DNA from: CAZQYC01 sp043746555
GTDB taxonomy: Bacteria > Pseudomonadota > Gammaproteobacteria > Steroidobacterales > Steroidobacteraceae
Direction: 5' to 3'
Length of the DNA: 5,718 nt
NCBI GenBank assembly: GCA_043746555.1
Contig: JAYTQU010000342.1
Coordinates: 1 to 5,718, forward strand
The first letter of the stretch is position 1. Each line of letters opens with the position of its first letter. Shown here piece by piece: positions 1 through 4,671 of the stretch. A program made the position numbers and the translations under genes. The notes under the pieces were generated by a model, which made no database searches, was not told the DNA's origin, and was given only the letters and a program-made list of their open reading frames with translations.

Positions 1-1
1 A

Positions 2-55
2 AAAGCGAGTTTAGCCAACAAGTCGAATGCAACGGGAGCAATCCCTCATGCGTAA
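2..55 (+). CDS. Possible 3' end of ftsQ (partial, uncertain)
   Basis: One forward frame is open from the left edge and stops at TAA 53-55, giving a polar 17-residue tail (KASLANKSNATGAIPHA). In the usual dcw order ftsQ lies directly before ftsA, and many FtsQ proteins end in a low-complexity tail, so this could be its C-terminus. No conserved FtsQ sequence is visible. A second frame stays open to TGA 127-129, nearer to ftsA, but it is arginine-rich with rare CGA, CGG and GGA codons and looks less like protein. The assignment rests mostly on expected gene order. Confidence 0.28.
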   Translation, partial: KASLANKSNATGAIPHA

Positions 56-141
56 CAGCAGCGTTTTTTGTCCGACGTGGACGGTTTCGATCACGCGGCC
101 GGTCGTCAGGCATCGGTCTGCGACACTGAATATCTGATCGG

Positions 142-1395
142 ATGGCAATGAATCAAATGGTAAGAAGAAAACCCGAACGCAACTTGATCGTCGGACTCGA
201 TATCGGTACGTCGAAGGTCGTCGCCATCGTCGGTGAGATGACGGCAGATCGGCAGATCGAAGTGATCGGTATCGGTTCGCATCCTTCGCGCGGGTTAAAG
301 AAAGGCGTGGTGGTGAATATCGAATCTACCGTGCAATCGATTCAGCGTGCGGTCGAAGAAGCGGAGTTGATGGCGGGTTGCGAGATTCACGCGGTGTACG
401 CCGGAATCGCCGGCAGTCATGTGCGCAGCTTGAACTCGCACGGCATCGTCGCGATTCGCAACAAAGAAGTCACGCCTGATGACGTCGAGCGAGTGATCGA
501 CGCCGCGCGCGCGGTTGCGATTCCTGCCGATCAAAAGATACTGCACATCCTCCCGCAGGAATTCATCATCGACAATCAAGAAGGCATTCGCGAACCCGTG
601 AGCATGTCGGGCGTGCGCTTGGAAGCGAAGGTGCACATCGTCACCGGCGCGGAAAGTGCGGCGCAGAACATCGTGAAGTGCGTGCAACGCTGTGGTCTGG
701 TTGTCGAAGATGTTGTGCTGGAGCAGTTGGCGTCGAGTTATGCGGTGCTCACTGAAGACGAGAAAGAGTTAGGAGTGTGTTTGGTCGACATCGGCGGCGG
801 CACAACCGACATCGCGGTGTTCTCCGGCGGCGCGATTCGTCACACGGCAGTGATTCCGATCGCGGGCGATCAAGTCACCAACGACATCGCCGTGAGTCTG
901 CGCACGCCGACGCACTACGCCGAAGAAATCAAAATGAAATTCGCTTGCGCGCTATCGCAGCTTGCGAACGCCGATGAAACGATCGAAGTGCCGAGCGTGG
1001 GCGACCGACCGCCGCGTCGCTTAGCGAGGCAAACGTTGGCCGAGGTTGTCGAGCCGCGTTACGAAGAGTTGTTCGGTTTAATTCGCGAAGAACTGCGTCG
1101 CTCGGGCTTCGAAGAAGTAATCGCGGCGGGAGTAGTGCTCACCGGCGGCAGCGCAAAGATGGAAGGCGCCATCGAATTAGCTGAAGAAGTGTTTCACATG
1201 CCGGTTCGCTTGGGTGTTCCACAGCACGTCACCGGTTTGGTGGAAGTCGTGCGCAATCCGATTCATGCAACGGGTGTCGGTCTCTTGTTGTACGGCCGCG
1301 AAAATTATTTGCGCGGGCATCGCGAGTCACCGCTTTCCGGTAATGCGCGCAATGTGTGGGAAAGAATGAAGGCTTGGTTTCAGGGGAATTTTTGA
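142..1395 (+). CDS. ftsA: Cell division protein FtsA, actin-like membrane tether of the Z ring
   Basis: FtsA is an actin-fold ATPase that anchors FtsZ filaments to the inner membrane and recruits later division proteins. The 417-residue product is about the usual length (E. coli about 420). Visible motifs: the phosphate-1 loop GLDIGTSK (residues 18-25), the FtsA-specific 1C domain (roughly 95-175, with the family sequences ILPQEF and MSGVRLEAKVH), the phosphate-2 motif DIGGGTTD (216-223), the conserved VPSVGDRPPR and RQTLAEVVEPRYEEL stretches, and the adenosine motif VLTGGS (ending near 337). The last 14 residues (NVWERMKAWFQGNF) form the amphipathic membrane-targeting helix. In-frame ATGs occur at 142, 148 and 157 and none has a convincing Shine-Dalgarno; 142 is the longest choice, and the conserved part begins only near residue 14, so all three fit. 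ftsZ follows after an unusually long 253-bp gap. Confidence 0.98.
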   Translation: MAMNQMVRRKPERNLIVGLDIGTSKVVAIVGEMTADRQIEVIGIGSHPSRGLKKGVVVNIESTVQSIQRAVEEAELMAGCEIHAVYAGIAGSHVRSLNSHGIVAIRNKEVTPDDVERVIDAARAVAIPADQKILHILPQEFIIDNQEGIREPVSMSGVRLEAKVHIVTGAESAAQNIVKCVQRCGLVVEDVVLEQLASSYAVLTEDEKELGVCLVDIGGGTTDIAVFSGGAIRHTAVIPIAGDQVTNDIAVSLRTPTHYAEEIKMKFACALSQLANADETIEVPSVGDRPPRRLARQTLAEVVEPRYEELFGLIREELRRSGFEEVIAAGVVLTGGSAKMEGAIELAEEVFHMPVRLGVPQHVTGLVEVVRNPIHATGVGLLLYGRENYLRGHRESPLSGNARNVWERMKAWFQGNF

Positions 1396-1410
1396 TGGCG
1401 ATGCAAATTA

Positions 1411-1536
1411 GTGTTGGGCGAGTCGGTATTGAAAGCGCCTTGCGAAATCGCCGCAAGTACCTCCCTGTAGGTTCCGGCATCGGCATCCCTGCCGATGCCG
1501 GTTTCGCAAGGCGCTTTCAATACCAACTCGCAACGC
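1411..1536. repeat. Long near-perfect inverted repeat (MITE- or REP-like element) between ftsA and ftsZ
   Basis: The left arm 1419-1447 and right arm 1502-1530 are reverse complements at 28 of 29 positions; the one mismatch is C1424 against A1525. Pairing continues outward as GTGTTG (1411-1416) with CAACGC (1531-1536) past a two-base bulge, so each arm is about 35 bases. The 54-base centre holds a second perfect hairpin (1474-1501) and a small ACCT/AGGT hairpin (1459-1472). As RNA it would fold into a branched cruciform-like structure. No T tract follows, so it is not a standard terminator. No protein of its own is seen. A non-autonomous mobile element or dispersed intergenic repeat is the likeliest explanation. 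Its sequence is unrelated to the other palindromic element at 2857-3048. Confidence 0.85.
1474..1501. repeat. Inner perfect 12-bp hairpin nested in the ftsA-ftsZ inverted repeat
   Basis: CCGGCATCGGCA (1474-1485) is followed by the four-base loop TCCC and the exact reverse complement (1490-1501). It sits directly against the right outer arm, so in RNA the outer and inner stems could stack. The GC-rich arms make this the most stable local helix in the window. Such nested palindromes are typical of dispersed intergenic repeats. Confidence 0.85.
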
Positions 1537-1623
1537 AACCAGAGGGCGCATCGCCGGCAAAACAGTGGCGGGTGTGGGGAAAAGAATTCGGAATGAATGT
1601 TGGTTTTATCTATTCGTTTTATT

Positions 1624-1641
1624 TCACTTCAAAGTGAGGGG
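1624..1641 (+). promoter_or_regulatory. ftsZ Shine-Dalgarno with an overlapping small palindrome
   Basis: GAGGGG (1636-1641) lies seven bases before ATG 1649 and is the clearest ribosome binding site in the window; it decides the ftsZ start. TCACTT (1624-1629) and AAGTGA (1632-1637) are perfect reverse complements around a two-base centre. RNA could form a short five-bp stem with a four-base loop touching the first bases of the Shine-Dalgarno, or the DNA could be a small operator. No convincing sigma-70 promoter was found in 1537-1648. Confidence 0.7.
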
Positions 1642-1648
1642 ACTAACC

Positions 1649-2848
1649 ATGTTTGTACTCGCAGATACAGAAAATCAAGGCGCGGTAATCAAAGTGATCG
1701 GCGTGGGCGGCGGAGGCGGTAACGCCGTTGCTCATATGATTACTTCGGGTATCGAAGGTGTGGAATTCATTTGCATCAATACCGATGCGCAGGCCATCAA
1801 GCACTCGAAAGTGAAGATGGGTTTGCAGATCGGTTGCAACATCACCAAGGGATTGGGTGCCGGCGCCGATCCTGAAGTGGGTCGACAAGCGGCGATGGAG
1901 GATCGCGATCGCATTATCGAACTCATCGAAGGCTCAGACATGTTGTTCATCACTGCCGGTATGGGCGGCGGTACGGGAACGGGTGCTGCGCCGGTCGTTG
2001 CACAAATCGCCAAGGAGCTAAACATCCTAACGGTTGCAGTCGTGACCAAGCCTTTCGATATGGAAGGCAACAAGCGTCGCAATGTGGCCGAGCAAGGAAT
2101 GAGCGAATTGGCCAAGCATGTCGATTCGCTCATCACCATTCCCAATCAAAAGTTACTGACCGTGCTGGGTGGCGATGTGACTTTGCTCGATGCGTTTAGA
2201 TCGGCGAACCAAGTGCTGCAAGGCGCGGTGCAAGGTATCGCGGAACTCATCACGCGACCGGGATTGATCAACGTCGACTTTGCCGATGTGCGCACAGTCA
2301 TGTCGGAAACCGGCATGGCGATGATGGGTTCCGGCACGGCGCGCGGTGAGCATCGCGCACGCGAAGCGGCGGAAGCGGCGGTGTCGAGTCCGCTACTGGA
2401 AGATGTGAACTTATCCGGCGCGCACGGACTGCTCATCAACGTAACAGGTGGACCCGATGTGCGAATCAGCGAGTTCAATATAGTGGGCGACACCGTGAAG
2501 ACTTACGCCTCGGAAGATGCGAACGTGGTCGTGGGGTGCGTGATCGATCCGGAAATGGGCGAAGATATTCGTGTCACGGTGGTCGCGACCGGCATCGGTC
2601 GTCCCGAAGAACAAGTTCAATCGCAACCGGATGTGCGCCGTATGACTGCTGTCGCCGGCGGTCGCGCGCAACCTCGTCACGTGCCGACCTTGGACGATCT
2701 GTCGGTGCCGACCTACATTCGCCAACAACGCGATCAGGCTACGCAGTATCGGGAACATGCACCGCGTCGAGCGGTTGGCGATGGCATCGTGTTAGGTGAC
2801 GAATCGGTGCTGGATATTCCGGCGTTTCTGCGTCGGCAAGCGGATTGA
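1649..2848 (+). CDS. ftsZ: Cell division protein FtsZ, tubulin-like GTPase of the Z ring
   Basis: FtsZ polymerises at mid-cell in a GTP-dependent way and scaffolds the divisome. The 399-residue protein begins MFVLADTENQ. Its GTPase domain shows the glycine-rich loop VGGGGGNA (19-26), NTDAQA (44-49), the tubulin/FtsZ signature GGGTGTG (106-112), and the T7 synergy loop NVDFAD (208-213), whose aspartates activate GTP hydrolysis in the neighbouring subunit. The C-terminal tubulin-like domain runs to about residue 315, followed by a variable linker rich in R and Q. The tail DIPAFLRRQAD (389-399) is the conserved peptide that binds FtsA and other partners. The frame is open upstream to an ATG at 1565, but GAGGGG seven bases before 1649 and family alignment favour 1649. 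All key residues are intact. Confidence 0.99.
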   Translation: MFVLADTENQGAVIKVIGVGGGGGNAVAHMITSGIEGVEFICINTDAQAIKHSKVKMGLQIGCNITKGLGAGADPEVGRQAAMEDRDRIIELIEGSDMLFITAGMGGGTGTGAAPVVAQIAKELNILTVAVVTKPFDMEGNKRRNVAEQGMSELAKHVDSLITIPNQKLLTVLGGDVTLLDAFRSANQVLQGAVQGIAELITRPGLINVDFADVRTVMSETGMAMMGSGTARGEHRAREAAEAAVSSPLLEDVNLSGAHGLLINVTGGPDVRISEFNIVGDTVKTYASEDANVVVGCVIDPEMGEDIRVTVVATGIGRPEEQVQSQPDVRRMTAVAGGRAQPRHVPTLDDLSVPTYIRQQRDQATQYREHAPRRAVGDGIVLGDESVLDIPAFLRRQAD

Positions 2849-2852
2849 TGAT

Positions 2853-2860
2853 GAGGAGAG
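2853..2860 (+). promoter_or_regulatory. Orphaned Shine-Dalgarno just after ftsZ, probably the ancestral lpxC ribosome binding site
   Basis: GAGGAGAG follows the ftsZ stop codon by four bases but has no start codon at normal distance. It lies directly before the palindromic repeat region. If the 194 bases 2860-3053 are removed, with GACT present at both junctions (2860-2863 and 3054-3057), AGGAG falls seven bases before the lpxC ATG. This suggests the site once served lpxC directly. Whether it still does depends on folding of the inserted sequence. Confidence 0.55.
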
Positions 2861-2884
2861 ACTGTAGACGGTAGGCTGTGGGCG

Positions 2885-2910
2885 GCGGGTCGGATACGCG
2901 GGTCGGATAC
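2885..2910. repeat. Perfect 13-bp tandem duplication
   Basis: GCGGGTCGGATAC occurs twice head to tail (2885-2897 and 2898-2910) without mismatch. It lies just inside the left heptamer repeats of the ftsZ-lpxC gap, consistent with slippage or repeat growth there. Confidence 0.9.
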
Positions 2911-2913
2911 ATA

Positions 2914-2936
2914 GAGTGGCTCGTTTTCGACCGCTC
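2914..2936 (+). other. Small stem-loop inside the ftsZ-lpxC palindromic element
   Basis: GAGTGG-C-TCG (2914-2923) pairs with CGACCGCTC (2928-2936) around a TTTT loop: nine pairs, one of them U-G, with C2920 bulged. A weaker five-bp stem AGCGA/TCGCT follows at 2938-2952. Neither is followed by a T run long enough for a terminator. They probably form part of the tip of the larger hairpin. Confidence 0.4.
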
Positions 2937-3059
2937 CAGCGATTTGCTCGCTTGTTCAATATACAACCTGGTGTTACGGTGCGCGCCAAATTCGAGGGTG
3001 TCTCTTAATGTTTTACCTACAGTCCACAGCCTCTTGCCTACAGCCTCTGGCTTGACTCC

Positions 3060-3971
3060 ATGATTCGCCAACGAACTTTAAAAAATACCATTCGCGCGAC
3101 CGGCGTGGGTCTACACACCGGCAAGAAGGTGTTGATGGTGCTCAGACCGGCGCCGGTGAACACCGGGATCGTCTTCTATCGCTCCGATCTCGATAGTGCA
3201 ATACCGGTGCGCGCCTATGCCGAGAATGTGGGCGAGACGCAACTCGGTACGACACTGGTCAACGGCGACGTAAAAGTCGCAACAGTCGAGCACCTGCTGT
3301 CGGCATTTGCCGGCCTCGGTATCGACAACGCGTTCGTCGATCTGTCGGCGCCTGAAGTGCCGATCATGGACGGTAGCGCGGGGCCATTTGTTTTTCTGTT
3401 GCAGTCGGCCGGCATCGAAGAGCAATCGGCGGCGAAGAAATTTGTGCGCGTACTGAAGACAATGCGCGTGGAAGATGGGGGAAAATGGGCTCAATTCGCT
3501 CCGTATTCGGGATTTAAAATCAATTTTGAAATCGAGTTTGACCATCCCGTGTTCAAGAAGCGCTCGCAGGTGGCGACGATGGAGTTTTCGACGACTGCAT
3601 TTCTGAAAGAGATTAGTCGCGCGCGCACGTTTGGATTCATGCGCGACGTGGAATATCTCCGTGCGCACAATCTCGCGTTGGGTGGCACCATGGATAACGC
3701 GATTGTGCTTGACGATTATCGAATTTTGAACGAAGACGGCCTACGTTACGAAGACGAGTTCGTTAAGCACAAGATTCTCGATGCGATCGGCGATCTATAT
3801 TTGCTGGGTTGCAGTTTGATCGGCGAGTTCACGGGCTACAAATCGGGGCACGATCTCAATAACAAGTTGCTGCGAGCGCTGATCGCCGACGCGAGTGCCT
3901 CCGAAGAAGTGACCTTCGCCAATGACGGTGCCGCGCCCATTTCTTATTTGTCCGCAATGGCCACCGCCTAG
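3060..3971 (+). CDS. lpxC: UDP-3-O-acyl-N-acetylglucosamine deacetylase LpxC
   Basis: LpxC is the zinc-dependent cytoplasmic deacetylase that commits UDP-3-O-acyl-GlcNAc to lipid A synthesis. The 303-residue protein has the usual length and the family start MIRQRTLKNTIRATGVGLHTGK. Predicted zinc ligands are H78 (in TVEHLLSA), H237 and D241 (in KHKILDAIGD). E77 and H264 (in YKSGHDLNN) match the catalytic residues, and K238 lies in the active site. SRARTFGFMRD near residues 186-196 is also conserved. The start is fixed by alignment with the family, yet the bases before ATG 3060 contain no Shine-Dalgarno and consist of the repeat-derived right end of the preceding element. In E. coli LpxC is controlled by FtsH proteolysis through a C-terminal tail; here the tail ends ISYLSAMATA, which is short and hydrophobic. 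It converges on dciA. Confidence 0.99.
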   Translation: MIRQRTLKNTIRATGVGLHTGKKVLMVLRPAPVNTGIVFYRSDLDSAIPVRAYAENVGETQLGTTLVNGDVKVATVEHLLSAFAGLGIDNAFVDLSAPEVPIMDGSAGPFVFLLQSAGIEEQSAAKKFVRVLKTMRVEDGGKWAQFAPYSGFKINFEIEFDHPVFKKRSQVATMEFSTTAFLKEISRARTFGFMRDVEYLRAHNLALGGTMDNAIVLDDYRILNEDGLRYEDEFVKHKILDAIGDLYLLGCSLIGEFTGYKSGHDLNNKLLRALIADASASEEVTFANDGAAPISYLSAMATA

Positions 3972-3989
3972 TCGGCGCGCGCTGCTTTG

Positions 3990-4015
3990 TTGAAGAGCCC
4001 GATTGGGCGCTTCGA
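3990..4015. terminator. Stem-loop between convergent lpxC and dciA, possible weak terminator
   Basis: GCCC (3997-4000) and GGGC (4005-4008) enclose the loop GATT. After an A-G mismatch, GAAG (3992-3995) pairs with CTTC (4010-4013), and one or two more pairs extend outward. It sits in the 58-bp gap between two converging genes, where a bidirectional terminator is expected. Neither strand has a run of T after the stem, so intrinsic termination is uncertain. Confidence 0.35.
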
Positions 4016-4029
4016 GCGACGAAATCGCG

Positions 4030-4401
4030 CTACGAATTCGGTTGACCGACACGAACTTTCAGTTTTGTGAACGGCTTCTCACCTGCGGCGGTCAGAGAGT
4101 TAAGGAGCGCGGCTTCTTTGTATCGAACTTGTGCGGTCCACATTGCCGAATCGGTGCGGATGACTAACGTATCGTCGCGATAAGTCGCTGACAGCACGTG
4201 ATTTTTTTCCGGTTCGGCGAGGGCGGCGCGGACCAAATCCAGCAGCTTGAAAGCTTGTTTGGCACGCGCCTCGAGGTTGGCGATCTCGCCGCCCAGCGCG
4301 CCGGATAACGGTTGCAGTGAAGCTGACATAACGGTTGTGACGCCAATTGTTGCAGTGCTCTGTGCTCCAGGAGCTTGATCTTGGCGGGGCGTTTTCTGCA
4401 T
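4030..4401 (-). CDS. dciA: DciA-family (DUF721) replicative helicase loader
   Basis: DciA delivers the DnaB helicase at replication initiation in most bacteria that lack DnaC or DnaI. The 123-residue product contains the DUF721 core: a helical stretch (about residues 38-62, AFKLLDLVRAAL), then strand-rich SATYRDDTLVIRTDSAMW (71-88), then the helix QVRYKEAALLNSL with the Trp and Arg-Tyr typical of the family, and a final FTKLKVRVGQP strand. In Pseudomonas-like genomes a DUF721 gene lies inverted between lpxC and an M23 peptidase gene, as here. The start is uncertain. ATG 4401 gives an extra Gln/Thr-rich 24-residue leader, while the in-frame ATG at 4329 gives 99 residues, closer to my memory of the Pseudomonas protein. 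Neither has a Shine-Dalgarno. The longer form would overlap the predicted promoter of the divergent M23 transcript. Confidence 0.93.
   Translation of the reverse strand: MQKTPRQDQAPGAQSTATIGVTTVMSASLQPLSGALGGEIANLEARAKQAFKLLDLVRAALAEPEKNHVLSATYRDDTLVIRTDSAMWTAQVRYKEAALLNSLTAAGEKPFTKLKVRVGQPNS
4364..4374. promoter_or_regulatory. 11-bp palindrome next to the predicted promoter, possible operator
   Basis: GCTCCAGGAGC (4364-4374) is a perfect palindrome around a single central base and ends right where the predicted -35 box begins. GTGCTC is also repeated seven bases apart (4355-4360 and 4362-4367). The position suits a regulator of the divergent dciA/M23 region, but no known motif is recognised, and it may be coding sequence of the long dciA form. 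Confidence 0.25.
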
Positions 4402-4404
4402 AGT
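4375..4404 (+). promoter_or_regulatory. Predicted sigma-70 promoter for the riboswitch-M23 transcript
   Basis: TTGATC (4375-4380) matches four of six -35 bases. After an 18-base spacer, CATAGT (4399-4404) matches four of six -10 bases. Transcription would begin near 4411, immediately before the riboswitch aptamer, where a leader promoter is expected. Each box is only moderate, so position is the main support. Confidence 0.45.
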
Positions 4405-4410
4405 GCGACT

Positions 4411-4520
4411 GACTGTTAAAGGGCAAACCCACCGAAAGGCGGGGACGCAAAGCCACCGGTCTAAGGGCTGCTCGAGTTTTGGATGAACTTCGAGACAAGC
4501 TACGGCAGCGGGGTTACCAC
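4411..4520 (+). ncRNA. Cyclic-di-GMP-I riboswitch (GEMM-I) aptamer in the M23 peptidase leader
   Basis: The conserved class I c-di-GMP aptamer core is present: AGGGCAAACC (4420-4429), a stem capped by a GAAA tetraloop (4434-4437), GGGACGCAAAGCC (4442-4454), CCGGTCTAA (4456-4464), and the 3' segment GCAGCGGGGTTACC (4505-4518). By comparison with V. cholerae Vc2 as I recall it, G4423 equals G20, A4450 equals A47 (stacked between the ligand guanines) and C4517 equals C92. A guanine at position 20 favours c-di-GMP over 3',3'-cGAMP, whose riboswitches carry A there. The second arm is longer than in Vc2: GCTGC (4467-4471) pairs with GCAGC (4505-4509), and CTCGA with TCGAG (4471-4475, 4490-4494). 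The closing P1 stem is weak, so the ends are approximate. Confidence 0.95.
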
Positions 4521-4527
4521 GTTACAC

Positions 4528-4671
4528 ATGAAAGTTAAGACGACAAGCAATAAATATGTAGGCGAATTTTGTCGTTCCGACGACGGCCTGGGACCAAACC
4601 CAAGGCTTAACGTCGAGCACTTAATGCCGATGCAAGCCGGGTGTGGTAAGGGCGAGGCCATGATCGCATGA
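4528..4671 (+). CDS. Possible small leader ORF overlapping the M23 start (ATGA)
   Basis: An ATG right after the aptamer opens a 47-codon frame (starting MKVKTTSNKYVGEFCRSDD) whose TGA (4669-4671) overlaps the M23 start in the sequence ATGA, an arrangement usual for translational coupling. A further in-frame ATG lies at 4624. No good ribosome binding site is seen: the nearest G-rich run (4510-4513) belongs to the aptamer and is 14 bases away. The product resembles no family I know. The segment is dense in RNA stems, so the frame may be accidental. Confidence 0.25.
   Translation: MKVKTTSNKYVGEFCRSDDGLGPNPRLNVEHLMPMQAGCGKGEAMIA
4534..4615 (+). promoter_or_regulatory. Riboswitch expression platform with competing stems
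   Basis: ACGACAA (4540-4546) is the exact complement of TTGTCGT (4569-4575). GTCGT (4571-4575) also pairs with ACGAC (4580-4584) around the loop TCCG, so these two helices exclude each other. Downstream, GCCTGGG (4586-4592) pairs with CCCAAGGC (4599-4606) with one bulge, and GTTAAG (4534-4539) can pair with CTTAAC (4606-4611). No U tract follows any stem, so the platform probably acts on translation. GGCCT (4585-4589) could alternatively pair with AGGCC (4655-4659) over the M23 Shine-Dalgarno. Which state c-di-GMP favours cannot be read from the sequence. Confidence 0.5.
4648..4657 (+). promoter_or_regulatory. Purine-rich ribosome binding site of the M23 gene
   Basis: AAGGGCGAGG lies before ATG 4668. 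GAGG (4654-4657) is ten bases from the start, slightly long but workable. It supports the 4668 start, and part of it can pair with 4585-4589 in the riboswitch leader. Confidence 0.55.

Larger units (their letters stand above)
2857..3048. repeat. Palindromic element with degenerate heptamer repeats at both ends, between ftsZ and lpxC
   Basis: The left end reads as 7-bp units TGTAGAC, GGTAGGC, TGTGGGC (2863-2883), each one base from TGTAGGC. The right end carries the reverse complement: ACCTACA, GTCCACA, GCCTCTT, GCCTACA, GCCTCTG (3015-3049). The two ends pair in one register: 2857-2860 with 3045-3048, 2862-2867 with 3038-3043, and 2873-2881 with 3024-3032, with weaker pairing further in. As RNA the whole gap folds into one long imperfect hairpin. 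No protein is encoded. GACT at 2860-2863 and 3054-3057 could be a 4-bp target duplication. Confidence 0.7.

Noticed and set aside
295..687. 130-residue minus-strand frame within ftsA
   Set aside because: It is fully antisense to conserved FtsA motifs and rich in His and Arg, as expected of a shadow frame. The similar antisense frames inside ftsZ and lpxC were dropped for the same reason.
1419..1530. The ftsA-ftsZ palindrome as a Rho-independent terminator
   Set aside because: Neither arm is followed by a T run on either strand, and the stem is far longer than usual for terminators.
1600..1625. A dedicated ftsZ promoter (TTGGTT with TATTTC)
   Set aside because: Spacing is about 14 bases and the -10 match is only three of six. 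Other pairings nearby were no better.
1356..1637. 93-codon frame spanning the ftsA end and the palindrome
   Set aside because: It overlaps ftsA in another frame and runs through both arms of the inverted repeat, so the protein would be an artefact of the repeat.
2860..3056. CRISPR array from the spaced repeats between ftsZ and lpxC
   Set aside because: The units are 7 bp, degenerate, in opposite orientations and without regular spacers.
4534..4615. A second, tandem riboswitch aptamer after GEMM-I
   Set aside because: The conserved GEMM core segments do not recur here and no other aptamer signature was recognised. The stems are better explained as an expression platform.
4483..4671. 62-codon version of the leader ORF starting at 4483
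   Set aside because: Its start codon lies in the loop of the aptamer's second arm and has no ribosome binding site. Only the shorter 4528 start is worth considering.
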